From contig NZ_ASJR01000011.1 in assembly GCF_000474745.1 (NCBI RefSeq), positions 37,368 to 101,367 of the forward strand: 64,000 nucleotides of DNA, written 5' to 3'. Of this stretch, positions 16,726 to 25,459 are shown piece by piece. Each line of letters begins with the position of its first letter. Positions within the stretch are counted from its first letter, which is position 1. Below the pieces are notes generated by a model. It did not search any database, was not told where the DNA came from, and was given only the letters and a program-made list of their open reading frames with translations. Made by a program: the position numbers and the translations under genes. The DNA is from Chitinivibrio alkaliphilus ACht1 (GTDB taxonomy: Bacteria; Fibrobacterota; Chitinivibrionia; Chitinivibrionales; Chitinivibrionaceae).

Positions 16726-17777
16726 TTTTTAATTGCATTTTCAAGGAAGTGGCGGTACGTTGTAATACTCTCTGCAGAGTAGTACCGCATAGTTTTTAAG
16801 GACTCCTTTATTACCGGTTCCAGGGTTGCTACAATTCGGGCTGGAGAGGGCGGGGTATCATTGTCCATACGTGGAAGGGTTTTGCGAAACTCTTGAACAG
16901 AGTGGTGAATACACCCACAGGAGTTTCGTGGTACAAAGATTGTCGGTTTTACAATAACAGAGCGTCCCCCATGATTCAGCACAGCTTCTACAGCTGCCAC
17001 CCCCATTTCATAAAACGGTTGTCGCACCGTGGTAAGGCTTGGGGAGAACATTTCTGCCTGGGGAACGTCATCAAACCCCGTGACAATAATGTCCGTGGGG
17101 GGATGAATGTTATGTCGTTGAAATTCCTTTATTGCTCCAATGGCAGACTCATCATCAGCGCAGACAAGGGCGTCAAGAGAGATGTTTCTCTTTACAATGG
17201 TGCGTGCCGCATCTCTTCCCGATTCAGCAGAGAATGATCCCTGAAAAATGATAGAGCTGTCGTAGGAGAGATGATTCTCTTTTAAACCGGCAATGTATGC
17301 GTCGAGACGCTCAAGGGCTTCGTCATTACTTTCTGGACCTTTTAAGAACCCGATACGTTTCTTTTCATGGTGCTGTGCGAGGTGAGAAACCAGTTGTATG
17401 ATGCCATCTTTATTATCAACCACAATGGAAGATTGTGCGTTTTTGAGCATGCCGCCGATACTCACCACGGGCAGTTCTATGGTGTCCACATAGCGTTCAA
17501 CAACAGACCAGTTTGTATATTCAGACATGGCGCCGGAAAAGAGTATGACGTCGGTGAAATTACCCCCGTTGATAAAGTCTGCGATCAAGGGGTAGTGCGA
17601 AATTATGGAATTTCCCGAAAGAGCGGGAAATGCAACCACAGTAACTCCTTTTTTTTGCGCAGTTTGGTAAATACCATCCCAAATTAAGGACTGGCACGCT
17701 TCTTCCATTTGACTGATTATGACTGCTATTTTTTTCACCGTAGGGATGTTACCGAATGAGGTTTTTGATTGTTTCAT
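16698..17777 (-). CDS. LacI-type ligand-binding domain (sensor part of the split protein)
   Basis: About 359 residues from ATG 17777; a GTG at 17738 just after the adk stop is an alternative. The sequence is a type-1 periplasmic-binding fold as in LacI regulators (KKIAVIISQ opening, VICADDESAIGAI-like hinge region, IIVTGFDDVPQAEMFSP, LTTVRQPFYEMG). There is no helix-turn-helix in front and no signal peptide, so it senses a cytoplasmic ligand, probably a sugar. RNSCGC at about 284-289 is typical of the LacI-GGDEF fusions of spirochaetes. Just after the AAA AAA codons the zero frame ends within nine codons, whereas the -1 frame continues into the GGDEF part. Confidence 0.72.
   Translation of the reverse strand: MKQSKTSFGNIPTVKKIAVIISQMEEACQSLIWDGIYQTAQKKGVTVVAFPALSGNSIISHYPLIADFINGGNFTDVILFSGAMSEYTNWSVVERYVDTIELPVVSIGGMLKNAQSSIVVDNKDGIIQLVSHLAQHHEKKRIGFLKGPESNDEALERLDAYIAGLKENHLSYDSSIIFQGSFSAESGRDAARTIVKRNISLDALVCADDESAIGAIKEFQRHNIHPPTDIIVTGFDDVPQAEMFSPSLTTVRQPFYEMGVAAVEAVLNHGGRSVIVKPTIFVPRNSCGCIHHSVQEFRKTLPRMDNDTPPSPARIVATLEPVIKESLKTMRYYSAESITTYRHFLENAIKKYIMTFLAP
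16725..16730 (-). other. A6 run at which the frame changes by -1 between sensor and GGDEF parts
   Basis: On the minus strand the run is read ATT AAA AAA TAT in the sensor frame. Re-reading one A gives ATA TAT CAT GAC and then an uninterrupted frame into the GGDEF-like part. Adding one base to the run would make a single gene of about 15538-17777. The heptamer (T AAA AAA) is not an ideal ribosomal slippery site. A homopolymer sequencing error or RNA-polymerase slippage is therefore more likely than programmed frameshifting. Confidence 0.6.
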
Positions 17778-18324
17778 GGATATCGCAGATTTCTCCCGAT
17801 CCATCCAAGTCAATCACAAGGTCATCCTGCTTCCGAAAATACTCGAGGCAGGGTTCGCTCTGTTTGTGATATGTTTCGATGCGTTTATCGATAATCTCCG
17901 GATTTGCATCATCAATGCGTCCCATATACTTGGCTCTTCTTCGTAAGCGCATTTTAATCACATCGTCTGGGGCATAGAGATCAATAATGATGTCAATTTG
18001 CTCGTTTAGATTTGCTAAGATTTCTTCCAGTGCCTTGGCTTGGCTAACACTGCGGGGAAATCCATCAAGAATGAAGCCATTGCGTGCGTCATGCTGATCG
18101 AGACGATGTGCTACCAATCGAATCGTTACTTCATCCGGAACAAGCTTGCCCGCGTGAATATAGTCAAGGACTTCCCGTCCGAGTTTTGTTTTTTTCTTAA
18201 TATGTTCTCTGAAGATATCTCCCGTGGAAATGTGTGGGTGCCCCGTATATTTTTCAAGCCGCTTCGACTGGGTACCCTTTCCAACGCCCGGAGGGCCAAA
18301 AAGAACTATGTATTTTTTTGTCAT
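17749..18324 (-). CDS. adk: Adenylate kinase (short-LID type)
   Basis: 191 residues from ATG 18324 (GAAGGTG six to seven bases upstream; an in-frame ATG at 18339 is less well placed). The enzyme interconverts ATP + AMP and 2 ADP. P-loop GPPGVGKGTQ is at the N-terminus, then the AMP-site HISTGDIFR, LDGFPRSVSQA and the LID region RRRAKYMGRIDD. The LID is short and carries no zinc cysteines, as in the UMP/CMP-kinase-like short adenylate kinases. The last 29 bases overlap the 5' end of the LacI-type gene as annotated, suggesting co-transcription leftwards. Confidence 0.9.
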   Translation of the reverse strand: MTKKYIVLFGPPGVGKGTQSKRLEKYTGHPHISTGDIFREHIKKKTKLGREVLDYIHAGKLVPDEVTIRLVAHRLDQHDARNGFILDGFPRSVSQAKALEEILANLNEQIDIIIDLYAPDDVIKMRLRRRAKYMGRIDDANPEIIDKRIETYHKQSEPCLEYFRKQDDLVIDLDGSGEICDIHETIKNLIR

Positions 18325-18512
18325 GGCATACACCTTCATTAAAAAACGACCTATTTACAAGTATAGCATTTTTGTTACGGCGTGAAAAGGAAAAAAATAT
18401 TTCATCTAAGATGGTGTTTTTGAAAGAACGTTGTTGCGGTAAATAAATGCTATGAAGTGAAGAGACACAGAGTGTATTTTTATTGTTCAATTTTTTACAC
18501 CGGGGGATGTAG

Positions 18513-19196
18513 ATGAGCACCATGACTGCAATACTTGTTGCCGGCGGAATGGGAACCCGCTTGGGAGAACCCATACCCAAGGCTTTTGTTCCTCTGGGGA
18601 AAAAGCCTCTCTTTCTACATGCCTTTCGTGTCTTTGACGAGTATCCAGCTGTTTCCGCTATTCGCCTTATTGTTCCTGCAGGATATGAAGCGGCGGCAGA
18701 GGAGTATCTGCAAGAGCATGCATTTCACACACCCCACCTAATTCTTCCTGGAGGGGAGCAACGATGGGAGTCTGTTCGGATTGGAGTGGAAAGCGCAGAG
18801 ACGGAACTTGTCTGTATTCATGATGCCGCCCGTCCCTTTGTCTCGGCACAGGTTATGGAGGAACTCTCAAACAATCTTGGGGAAGATGCTGGCGTGATTA
18901 CGGTGAATCGGGTTACAGATACTGTACGTACCTTCTCAGGTCAATACTGTGGAACGACGGTGAATCGTGACTCGCTTATCTCTGTCGGTACGCCGCAGCT
19001 CTTTCGCCGACAGGTGCTTCTTTCCTGCTATGCGAAGGTGGATAGAGAAAAATCTCTGCCCACTGATGAGGCAATGCTCCTCGAACAACAGGGGATTCCC
19101 GTTCGTTTTTCCTATGGCGATCCACGTAATTTTAAGGTAACCACTCCTGCCGAGTATACCATGGCACAGGCGCTTCTTTCCTGGGAGGAGGCGTGA
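18513..19196 (+). CDS. ispD: 2-C-methyl-D-erythritol 4-phosphate cytidylyltransferase
   Basis: 227 residues. IspD makes CDP-ME from MEP and CTP in the non-mevalonate isoprenoid pathway. The CTP-binding loop ILVAGGMGTRLG is at the N-terminus, followed by LPGGEQRWESVRIG near 90, HDAARPFV near 110 and the C-terminal PTDEAMLLEQQG and NFKVTTPAEY. Full length and all catalytic regions present. GGGGGA five bases before ATG 18513 supports the start. Its 3' end overlaps murB by four bases. IspF, the frequent neighbour, is not adjacent. Confidence 0.95.
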   Translation: MSTMTAILVAGGMGTRLGEPIPKAFVPLGKKPLFLHAFRVFDEYPAVSAIRLIVPAGYEAAAEEYLQEHAFHTPHLILPGGEQRWESVRIGVESAETELVCIHDAARPFVSAQVMEELSNNLGEDAGVITVNRVTDTVRTFSGQYCGTTVNRDSLISVGTPQLFRRQVLLSCYAKVDREKSLPTDEAMLLEQQGIPVRFSYGDPRNFKVTTPAEYTMAQALLSWEEA

Positions 19197-20095
19197 AAAT
19201 CCACGAGAACTATCCTCTTGCACCGCGAACCTACTACCGTATAGGCGGTGCGGCTCGGTGGTGTGCCTTTCCTGAAACAGAAGAGCAGGTGCGGCAGTTA
19301 TTTCACGAGTTTTCTGACTGCCCGTGCAAGGCTGCTCCGTGGGTTATGGGGGGAGGGGCAAATCTTCTCGTGTCGGATGCCGGTTATGATGGGTTGGTAA
19401 TCTGTACAGAGGCCCTTTCTCGTTTTCATATTGAAGAAGCAACTATCGCCGCTCAGGCGGGGGTGGTTCTGAATACTCTCGTTGGCCGTGCCGTAGAGAA
19501 AAATTTTGCGGGATTTGCCTCTCTGGCAGGGATACCGGGCTCTCTTGGAGGCGGTATACGCATGAATGCCGGGGCCTTTGGCGCCACTATCAGCGATTCA
19601 CTTTCTATCGTACGGTGGTATAATCCTGTAACAGACACCATGGAGGAGGATGTGCCTTCACAGCTCTCCTTTTCCTATCGTTCAAGCTTTTTTTCTCATA
19701 CCCCCTCGGTTATTCTATCGGCTCGTTTTTCGACCTGTCTCGGCTCAGGCGCAGAGGGCGTGTTGCGTGAGGATATCTTACAGCGCAGAAAGAGAAAGCA
19801 ACCCCTCGAGTTCCCGAGTTGTGGAAGCGTTTTTAAGCGTCCTCCCGGTGCGTTTGCCGGTGCACTTATTGAAGAAGCAGGGTTGAAGGGATACACCTGT
19901 GGGGGGGCGCAGGTGTCACCACATCATGCAAACTTTATTATAAATCGGAGTCGCCGAGCAAGGGCTGAGCACGTGTTATCTATTATTAATGAATGTCGTC
20001 GCCGTGTATACGAGCTGCGGGGAATTCTCTTAGAGCCGGAGGTAATCCTTCTTGGCGAGTTTTTACAAGAACTATGGAGGCCGAACAGTGTATAG
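19193..20095 (+). CDS. murB: UDP-N-acetylenolpyruvoylglucosamine reductase
   Basis: 300 residues with GTG start. MurB reduces UDP-GlcNAc-enolpyruvate to UDP-MurNAc using NADPH and FAD in peptidoglycan precursor synthesis. FAD-binding GGGANLLVSD and GIPGSLGGGIRMNAGAFG are clear, as are the catalytic-serine region CGSVFKRP and EEAGLKG. Length and the compact C-terminus fit the type II (Bacillus-like) class. The first bases overlap ispD and the last eight overlap the following MBL-fold gene, giving a tight three-gene unit. Confidence 0.95.
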   Translation: MKIHENYPLAPRTYYRIGGAARWCAFPETEEQVRQLFHEFSDCPCKAAPWVMGGGANLLVSDAGYDGLVICTEALSRFHIEEATIAAQAGVVLNTLVGRAVEKNFAGFASLAGIPGSLGGGIRMNAGAFGATISDSLSIVRWYNPVTDTMEEDVPSQLSFSYRSSFFSHTPSVILSARFSTCLGSGAEGVLREDILQRRKRKQPLEFPSCGSVFKRPPGAFAGALIEEAGLKGYTCGGAQVSPHHANFIINRSRRARAEHVLSIINECRRRVYELRGILLEPEVILLGEFLQELWRPNSV

Positions 20096-20705
20096 TATCG
20101 AAAAATGGAGCCTTGGTCCGCTTGGAACCATGGGGTATGTCTACCATAATGGGAAACGCGGATTGATTATCGATCCTTCCTTACATCCGCAAGAGATGCT
20201 TGCATTTATCGAAGCATCCCGTATAACCGTGGAGGCAATTCTTCTTACCCACGGTCATTTTGATCATTATTTAGGCATCTTTGAAGTCCATGATGCCCTT
20301 GGTCCTCTTCCCGTATATATTCATCCACAGGGAAGACAGCTCTTGCAAAACCCCATCATGAGTGGTGCGGAGATGGTTGGAGAGGATCTTGCCTATCGAG
20401 GAGAGACCGTACCTGTTGCGGAGGGCCCCTTTTCCGTAGGAGACTTTTCCTTCGAGGTGTTTCATATTCCCGGGCATAGCCCCGGGGGAGTTGCCTACTA
20501 TGCCCCTCCCTATCTTTTTACGGGGGATATCCTTTTTTGCGGGGCCGTGGGGCGTACTGATTTTCGAGGATATGGAGATCATGAGGCCCTCATATCGGGA
20601 ATCCGCAAGAAATTGCTTTCCCTTCCTGATGATACGATTATTCTTCCCGGTCATGGCGGCGGATCGTCCATTGGAACAGAAAAGGCGAATAATCCCTTTT
20701 TATGA
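20088..20705 (+). CDS. Metallo-beta-lactamase-fold hydrolase (YcbL/glyoxalase II-like)
   Basis: 205 residues from GTG 20088, with GGAGG seven bases upstream. The metal-binding motif THGHFDH is followed by the histidine of HIPGHSPGG, the aspartate of TGDILF and the final histidine of LPGHG. This set and the small size match the YcbL/type II glyoxalase-II group, which hydrolyses thioesters such as S-lactoylglutathione-like compounds. The substrate cannot be stated from sequence. It lies in the ispD-murB transcription unit with an eight-base overlap. Confidence 0.85.
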   Translation: MYSIEKWSLGPLGTMGYVYHNGKRGLIIDPSLHPQEMLAFIEASRITVEAILLTHGHFDHYLGIFEVHDALGPLPVYIHPQGRQLLQNPIMSGAEMVGEDLAYRGETVPVAEGPFSVGDFSFEVFHIPGHSPGGVAYYAPPYLFTGDILFCGAVGRTDFRGYGDHEALISGIRKKLLSLPDDTIILPGHGGGSSIGTEKANNPFL

Positions 20706-20749
20706 GAGAGTGCTCGTTGTATATTGCTATAAATTAATTCAATAGAGAG

Positions 20750-21934
20750 ATGTGCATGTCCCTTACAGCCCTATTTGTTGACGATTCTGCCCTGCAGCTC
20801 TCTCTATATAAAAAACTGACGAACCACCTTGGGTCATCGCAATGGGAGTTCTTTTTTGCTGATGATGCCTTGGATGCCTTGGAACTACTTCATTTTGTGA
20901 CGGTTGATTTAGTCATCACCGATCTTGAAATGCCCTTTATTAACGGGGTTCATTTTCTTGATATGGTTGCGGAGAAAGAGCCCGCGGCATTGCGGTGCAT
21001 CCTGTCGGCTGCATGTTCCAAAGAAGACAGCCTTTCCACCGTACGGATCACCCATCAATACTTCCATAAACCCCTTGATATACGAGTGTTGGAGCATATT
21101 CTTGCTGTGGTTGTGCGTTTAAGAGAGCTGCCCCTTGACCAGCATGCACGTCGGTGGGTTCATGTCTTGCCGAGTCTGCCCATCCCTTCTCAAACATTTA
21201 ATGAGTTGGTGACACATTTGTCGGATCGGCATAATTCAGTTAAATCCGTTGCGGCCATTATTGCACGTGACCCTGCGGCAACAGCAAGTATTCTTAAGCT
21301 CGTTAACACGCCTTTTTTTGGGTGTACTGGCACAATCTTTTCTCCATTGCAGGCCGTGGCTCTTCTTGGAATTGATATTGTTCGTTCCTTATATCTATTG
21401 TCGTATTTACGAAAAATAAAACCTTCGTCGTGTGGAGAGCCGCCGTACTCATTTTCTGCACTGGCAGAGCGATCGTTTATGGCATATGGTATTGCAAAGC
21501 GTCTCTGTATTCATAAGCGTATTCCCTTGGAAGAGCGTGAGCGGGTTTGTCTTGCCGCCTTGGTTATGGATATCGGAATTATCGTGATAAATGCCTTGTA
21601 TCCCCGCGAAGTACGGCAGTATCTTACCACAGCAACAGTTCCCTTCAGCACAGGGGAAGAGAGGGGGATTGTCGGGGTATCTCATCAAGATCTATCTCAG
21701 TATCTCTTAGGTATCTGGGGCTTTGAAATCTCTCTCATTGAGCTGGTGGAAAAGCATCACTGCCATGGCACGGCATGTATGAATGAGGGCAGACGGATAC
21801 TCTACATGACAACGGTACATCTCGATTGTATCCTGTATGATATGGAGCCGCAGGAGTATCTTCCTGCTTCATGTGATAAAGATCTTGCAGAGGAAATCTG
21901 TTTATTATACAGTTATAGTACAGATATGCTTTAA
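20750..21934 (+). CDS. Response regulator with HDOD output domain
   Basis: 394 residues. The N-terminal receiver domain (about 5-120) has the acidic pair VDD at 10-12, the phosphoacceptor Asp58 in ITDLEMP and the conserved lysine in HKPL (Lys107). An HDOD domain (about 140-340) follows, with PSLPIPSQTF, IIARDPAATASILKLVN and LGIDIVRSLYLLS. HDOD domains are HD-like but usually not catalytic, and act in c-di-GMP and motility networks. The next gene is a CheX-GGDEF protein 15 bases downstream, so this is a small signalling operon. ATG 20756 is an alternative start. Confidence 0.87.
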   Translation: MCMSLTALFVDDSALQLSLYKKLTNHLGSSQWEFFFADDALDALELLHFVTVDLVITDLEMPFINGVHFLDMVAEKEPAALRCILSAACSKEDSLSTVRITHQYFHKPLDIRVLEHILAVVVRLRELPLDQHARRWVHVLPSLPIPSQTFNELVTHLSDRHNSVKSVAAIIARDPAATASILKLVNTPFFGCTGTIFSPLQAVALLGIDIVRSLYLLSYLRKIKPSSCGEPPYSFSALAERSFMAYGIAKRLCIHKRIPLEERERVCLAALVMDIGIIVINALYPREVRQYLTTATVPFSTGEERGIVGVSHQDLSQYLLGIWGFEISLIELVEKHHCHGTACMNEGRRILYMTTVHLDCILYDMEPQEYLPASCDKDLAEEICLLYSYSTDML

Positions 21935-21949
21935 CAAGATTGCGTACCC

Positions 21950-22972
21950 ATGAACCATGCAGATATACAGGGTCATTTAGAGCTTTTTGTTCATAAGATG
22001 GTTGATAATTTTGCTAATCTCCTTGGCATTTCCTTTGCCTACGATGCTGCTCATGAGGGCACTAAGTGGGGGCTTTTTGAGGGCTTGAGTATTTATATCA
22101 ATTTTACTGGTACTGCTCAGGGGTCCTACATTCTTAATATGTATCGCGAGTCAGCTCAGAAAATTGTTGGCCACGTTCTTGAAGAAGAGGAGGTGTCCAT
22201 AAGGACCATTCTTGATTCGGGGATTATTGATGAAGTTTTGAATACCTCTGTTGGAGAAGCAATTGAGGATTTAAAACAGAACTACGGTTTTCTTACGTTC
22301 AACCCCCCCGTGATGAACTGGGGGGTGACCCATGTTCCTGTGTTTTCGTATGCCTCGGGATGTATCACCAGTAGTTTTGGAGATATTAGTTGTCATTTCT
22401 CCATTAGCCCCGTGAGCTTGGATATTACGGAGAAGCTCATAACAACAATGCATAAATTAAAGGACACGGAACGGCTTGCCAATATCGACTCCTTAACGGG
22501 CCTTCGAAACCGGAAATTCTATGACGATTATGTCCGCCATTTTAATATGCATCGTGCTCTGCCGTTCTCCTTTGCCATTATAGATCTGGACGATTTTAAA
22601 CATATTAACGATGGCTTTGGTCATGCTACGGGTGATTCTGCCTTACAGCATCTTGCAAAAATTTTACAAGAATCCACACGGGATAGTGATCTTCCGGTTC
22701 GCTTTGGCGGGGATGAGTTTGTTCTTATTATGGAAAATACCCCCGGTACGGGTGCCGAAATAGTACTACGTCGTATTTGTACAACCCTGAAAGAACGCCC
22801 GGTGGTTCATACCACGGGGGAGTCATTTTACTTGAGTGTGAGTTGTGGTATTACAGAGCTTTCTGAGGAGGACCGTACCTTTTCCTCTCTCTTTTCTCGT
22901 GCAGATGCGCAATTATACCGTGCTAAAATGGCAGGGAAAGGTTGTGTTTATCGTGATTCTTCGTCTGAATAG
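21950..22972 (+). CDS. Diguanylate cyclase with N-terminal CheX-like domain
   Basis: 340 residues. Residues about 1-160 resemble the CheX/CheC-type phosphatase-like fold (ILDSGIIDEVLNTSVGEAIEDL carries the E..N signature helix). Residues about 175-335 are a GGDEF domain with an intact RFGGDEF active site, DSLTGLRNRKFYDDY at its start and an RxxD inhibitory site (RDSD) five residues before GGDEF. An active, feedback-inhibited diguanylate cyclase is expected. CheX fused to GGDEF suggests that a CheY-like partner, perhaps the upstream REC-HDOD protein, is bound or dephosphorylated by it. The 3' end overlaps convergent dacB by 25 bases. Confidence 0.82.
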   Translation: MNHADIQGHLELFVHKMVDNFANLLGISFAYDAAHEGTKWGLFEGLSIYINFTGTAQGSYILNMYRESAQKIVGHVLEEEEVSIRTILDSGIIDEVLNTSVGEAIEDLKQNYGFLTFNPPVMNWGVTHVPVFSYASGCITSSFGDISCHFSISPVSLDITEKLITTMHKLKDTERLANIDSLTGLRNRKFYDDYVRHFNMHRALPFSFAIIDLDDFKHINDGFGHATGDSALQHLAKILQESTRDSDLPVRFGGDEFVLIMENTPGTGAEIVLRRICTTLKERPVVHTTGESFYLSVSCGITELSEEDRTFSSLFSRADAQLYRAKMAGKGCVYRDSSSE

Positions 22973-24405
22973 TCTGGGGCATTTTTCTCTGTAAGGTTTT
23001 TTACAAGTAGTTCCAAAAGTTCTTCCTGGAGATTCCAGTGAGCGTAGGCTCCGCGATGCCGATTATTTAAGATAAGAGTAAACGCATAGGTTCGGTTGTC
23101 AATGTACACATACCCGGCAAGGTTATTGACCCCGCTTTGGGCAAGGGTGCCCGTTTTTGCTCGTACGGTTCCCCGTAAAGGTGGTGAATCAAGACGAGTT
23201 GCGAGGGTTCCATTTATTCCGGCTACGGGAAGACCACTGATAAACTCATATTTCCACTCCGGTTGTTCGTAGACGTACTGCAAGGTGCGTAGGAGTTGGA
23301 GCGGGGTTGTCCGGTTTTCTCTTCCCATTCCTGAACCATTTACAAAGTGTGGTGGTGTGTCGGTGCTGTCAATATGGTGTATGTACCAATCTGTCATGCG
23401 TTGTGACGCCTCATTCCACGATACGGGGCCGGTTTTGGGTTCTACGGCGGCACGGTAGAGGTTTTCTGCAATAAAGTTATTGGAAAATTGCAAGGTGTTT
23501 CCTACATGAAACGAAAGGGGCGGGGAGTGGTGTGTATAGAAGGGCGTGCGGGTGGTATCTTGTGGATGCGGTGTTGTGGTTGTTTTAACAACGGCTGATA
23601 GGGTGATTCCTGCCGTATTCAGCATGTGTGAAAGAGCGTTGTGGAAATGGGTTTGTGGATCCCAGATCTTTCGGTAGAACACTCTATGGGGGCTGGTTTC
23701 GCTAATAACACCGTTGAGAAAGAGTATTGTTTCTCCTGCATCTTCATAGGTTGTTACTTCCAGTCGGGGAGATCCTTCAGTTTGCGTTACGATACGACCT
23801 CGGATACGGACATCGTCCCGGGGTGGAAGCAGGGCAACGTGAGCATCGTTTCCTGCTGTTGTCGGTGCTATGTGGATTTCCAGGGCGTTAAAATTTGCAG
23901 ATAAGGAACTTGCGGGAGCCATATATGCACGAGAGCTGTTTTTGTTTTCAAAGCCCGGGCCGTAGATTTCACTGCCAAAGAGAGAGTGATCGAGTATCAA
24001 GGTGTCGGTTATTTCACGAATGCCACGATTGGCCAGCTGCGTGGCAAAAAGCCAGAGATTTTCTGCAGTAAGATGGGGATCGCCGGTTCCTACAAAACGG
24101 GATGTTCCCAGGGTCATCCCTTTTTCAGTATCAAGGGAATCTATGTATACGTGGGTAGGAAAGCGATGCTCTTTACCTAAAATATCAAAGGCTGCAGCGC
24201 CGGTGAAAATTTTTTGTAACGACGCGGGGGTAAACCATGAATCTGCATTGACCGCAATATAGGAGGTATCTGCAGAAAGCTCTTGCACGACAAAGCCGAG
24301 ATGGCTTTGTGTAAAGTCGTGACGGCGTAGAAGTGCTGTAACGTCATCTTTCGTAAGGGCTGCTGTGGTACCATACAGCATAAGCAAAAAAAGAAGATAT
24401 TTCAT
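22948..24405 (-). CDS. dacB: D-alanyl-D-alanine carboxypeptidase/endopeptidase (PBP4, DacB-type)
   Basis: 485 residues with an N-terminal signal peptide (about 1-16). Penicillin-binding motifs are present: SxxK as SLQK (Ser62, Lys65), SxN as SNN near 320 and KTG near 425 (VRAKTGTL). The wide spacing between the first two motifs is the inserted domain typical of class C PBPs (PBP4). The enzyme trims or opens D-Ala-D-Ala cross-links in the periplasm. Its start overlaps the stop of nrdR by four bases, an odd functional pairing but clearly translationally coupled. Confidence 0.9.
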   Translation of the reverse strand: MKYLLFLLMLYGTTAALTKDDVTALLRRHDFTQSHLGFVVQELSADTSYIAVNADSWFTPASLQKIFTGAAAFDILGKEHRFPTHVYIDSLDTEKGMTLGTSRFVGTGDPHLTAENLWLFATQLANRGIREITDTLILDHSLFGSEIYGPGFENKNSSRAYMAPASSLSANFNALEIHIAPTTAGNDAHVALLPPRDDVRIRGRIVTQTEGSPRLEVTTYEDAGETILFLNGVISETSPHRVFYRKIWDPQTHFHNALSHMLNTAGITLSAVVKTTTTPHPQDTTRTPFYTHHSPPLSFHVGNTLQFSNNFIAENLYRAAVEPKTGPVSWNEASQRMTDWYIHHIDSTDTPPHFVNGSGMGRENRTTPLQLLRTLQYVYEQPEWKYEFISGLPVAGINGTLATRLDSPPLRGTVRAKTGTLAQSGVNNLAGYVYIDNRTYAFTLILNNRHRGAYAHWNLQEELLELLVKNLTEKNAPDYSDEESR

Positions 24406-24854
24406 TTTCGTTGCAGTATTCCAGTCTGAGTAATAAATTCTTCAGCAGAGTTTACATCGAGATAGACTGAGGCAAAACGAATGTAGGCTATTTGATCTAC
24501 TTCGTAGAGGCGAGTCATCACCATTTCGCCAATCGTGAGGGAGGCAACCTCTGTTTTTCCAAGACTCCGCAACTCTTTTTCAATGGCATTTGCCATGGCA
24601 GCGATTGTATTAATACTGACGGGCCGTTTCTTACAGGCAATCTGCATTCCCTCAACTAATTTTTGCCGATTGTAGTTTTCCCGTCGTAAGTCCCGTTTGA
24701 TAACGGCGATTTGTGTTTCCTCTATGTACTCATAGGTTGTGAACCGTCCTTCACAGACGGTACATTCGCGACGTCTTCGTATGGCAGAGCCATTGTGGGC
24801 AGTGCGTGAATCTATCACCTTGTCGTGTAGATTACTACAATGAGGGCATTTCAT
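24402..24854 (-). CDS. nrdR: Transcriptional repressor NrdR
   Basis: 150 residues, the standard NrdR length. The N-terminal zinc ribbon is CPHC...CTVC with RRRRECTVCEGRFTTYE, followed by an ATP-cone domain beginning VIKRDLRRENYNRQKL. NrdR binds ATP/dATP and represses ribonucleotide reductase genes at NrdR boxes. The gene is divergent from the receiver-like gene at 24934 with about 80 bases between the starts. Ribonucleotide reductase is not in the window. Confidence 0.96.
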   Translation of the reverse strand: MKCPHCSNLHDKVIDSRTAHNGSAIRRRRECTVCEGRFTTYEYIEETQIAVIKRDLRRENYNRQKLVEGMQIACKKRPVSINTIAAMANAIEKELRSLGKTEVASLTIGEMVMTRLYEVDQIAYIRFASVYLDVNSAEEFITQTGILQRK

Positions 24855-24933
24855 GAAGCAACTCGCAAAAAAAAGTTGGCAATCCCAGGACTCTATAATA
24901 TAATTATCGTACCTTCATTCAAGGACAGTTAGT

Positions 24934-25449
24934 ATGGATTTTGATACAAATAGAAACCGTCTGTTGCAACAGCTGACATCGCAACGAAAACAAAAACAAC
25001 GGAGCATTGAAAATACGCGGGCAAAAATGCGATTGAAGGAGCAGGCACAAGCTTTGGGAACAGCTTCGTCGAAGCGGCGGGGCAGGAAAAAGTTTGTGTT
25101 GCTGTACGGCCATCCCGGGCTTTTTTTGGGCACCGTGAAGGCAACCCTTGCAGATATGGCTGAGGTTGTTTTGTATAATAATATTGATCGAGCTTCTGAG
25201 TATGTGCTTGAGCACCATATTCCCTTAGTTATTATGGATATGGACCCTCCCAGTGATTGGCGAAAATGTCATGATCTTTTTACGACAGGGAAAACCATGT
25301 ATCCCGATATAAACTATATTGTATTTCAAAAGAACAAAATTCCGGAAGAGCCCGTGTGCGTCTTAGAGCATCAAGGTGCTCATGTCTTAACAAAGCCCTT
25401 GAATAGTGCAGAGTTCACTGCTCTTGTGGAGAAGCTTGTGTATTCCTAA
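24934..25449 (+). CDS. Receiver-like (pseudo-REC) protein with basic coiled N-terminus
   Basis: 171 residues. About 50 basic, helical residues (rich in K, R and Q) precede a CheY-like fold at about 52-168. The candidate phosphoacceptor is in VIMDMDPP and the conserved lysine is in TKPL, but the acidic pair expected after the first strand is replaced (LLYGHPG). Phosphorylation by the usual mechanism is therefore doubtful. The basic tail could bind nucleic acid or another protein. It lies 10 bases upstream of the Nif3-family gene. I do not recognise a named family. Confidence 0.6.
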   Translation: MDFDTNRNRLLQQLTSQRKQKQRSIENTRAKMRLKEQAQALGTASSKRRGRKKFVLLYGHPGLFLGTVKATLADMAEVVLYNNIDRASEYVLEHHIPLVIMDMDPPSDWRKCHDLFTTGKTMYPDINYIVFQKNKIPEEPVCVLEHQGAHVLTKPLNSAEFTALVEKLVYS

Positions 25450-25459
25450 GGAGGTACGT

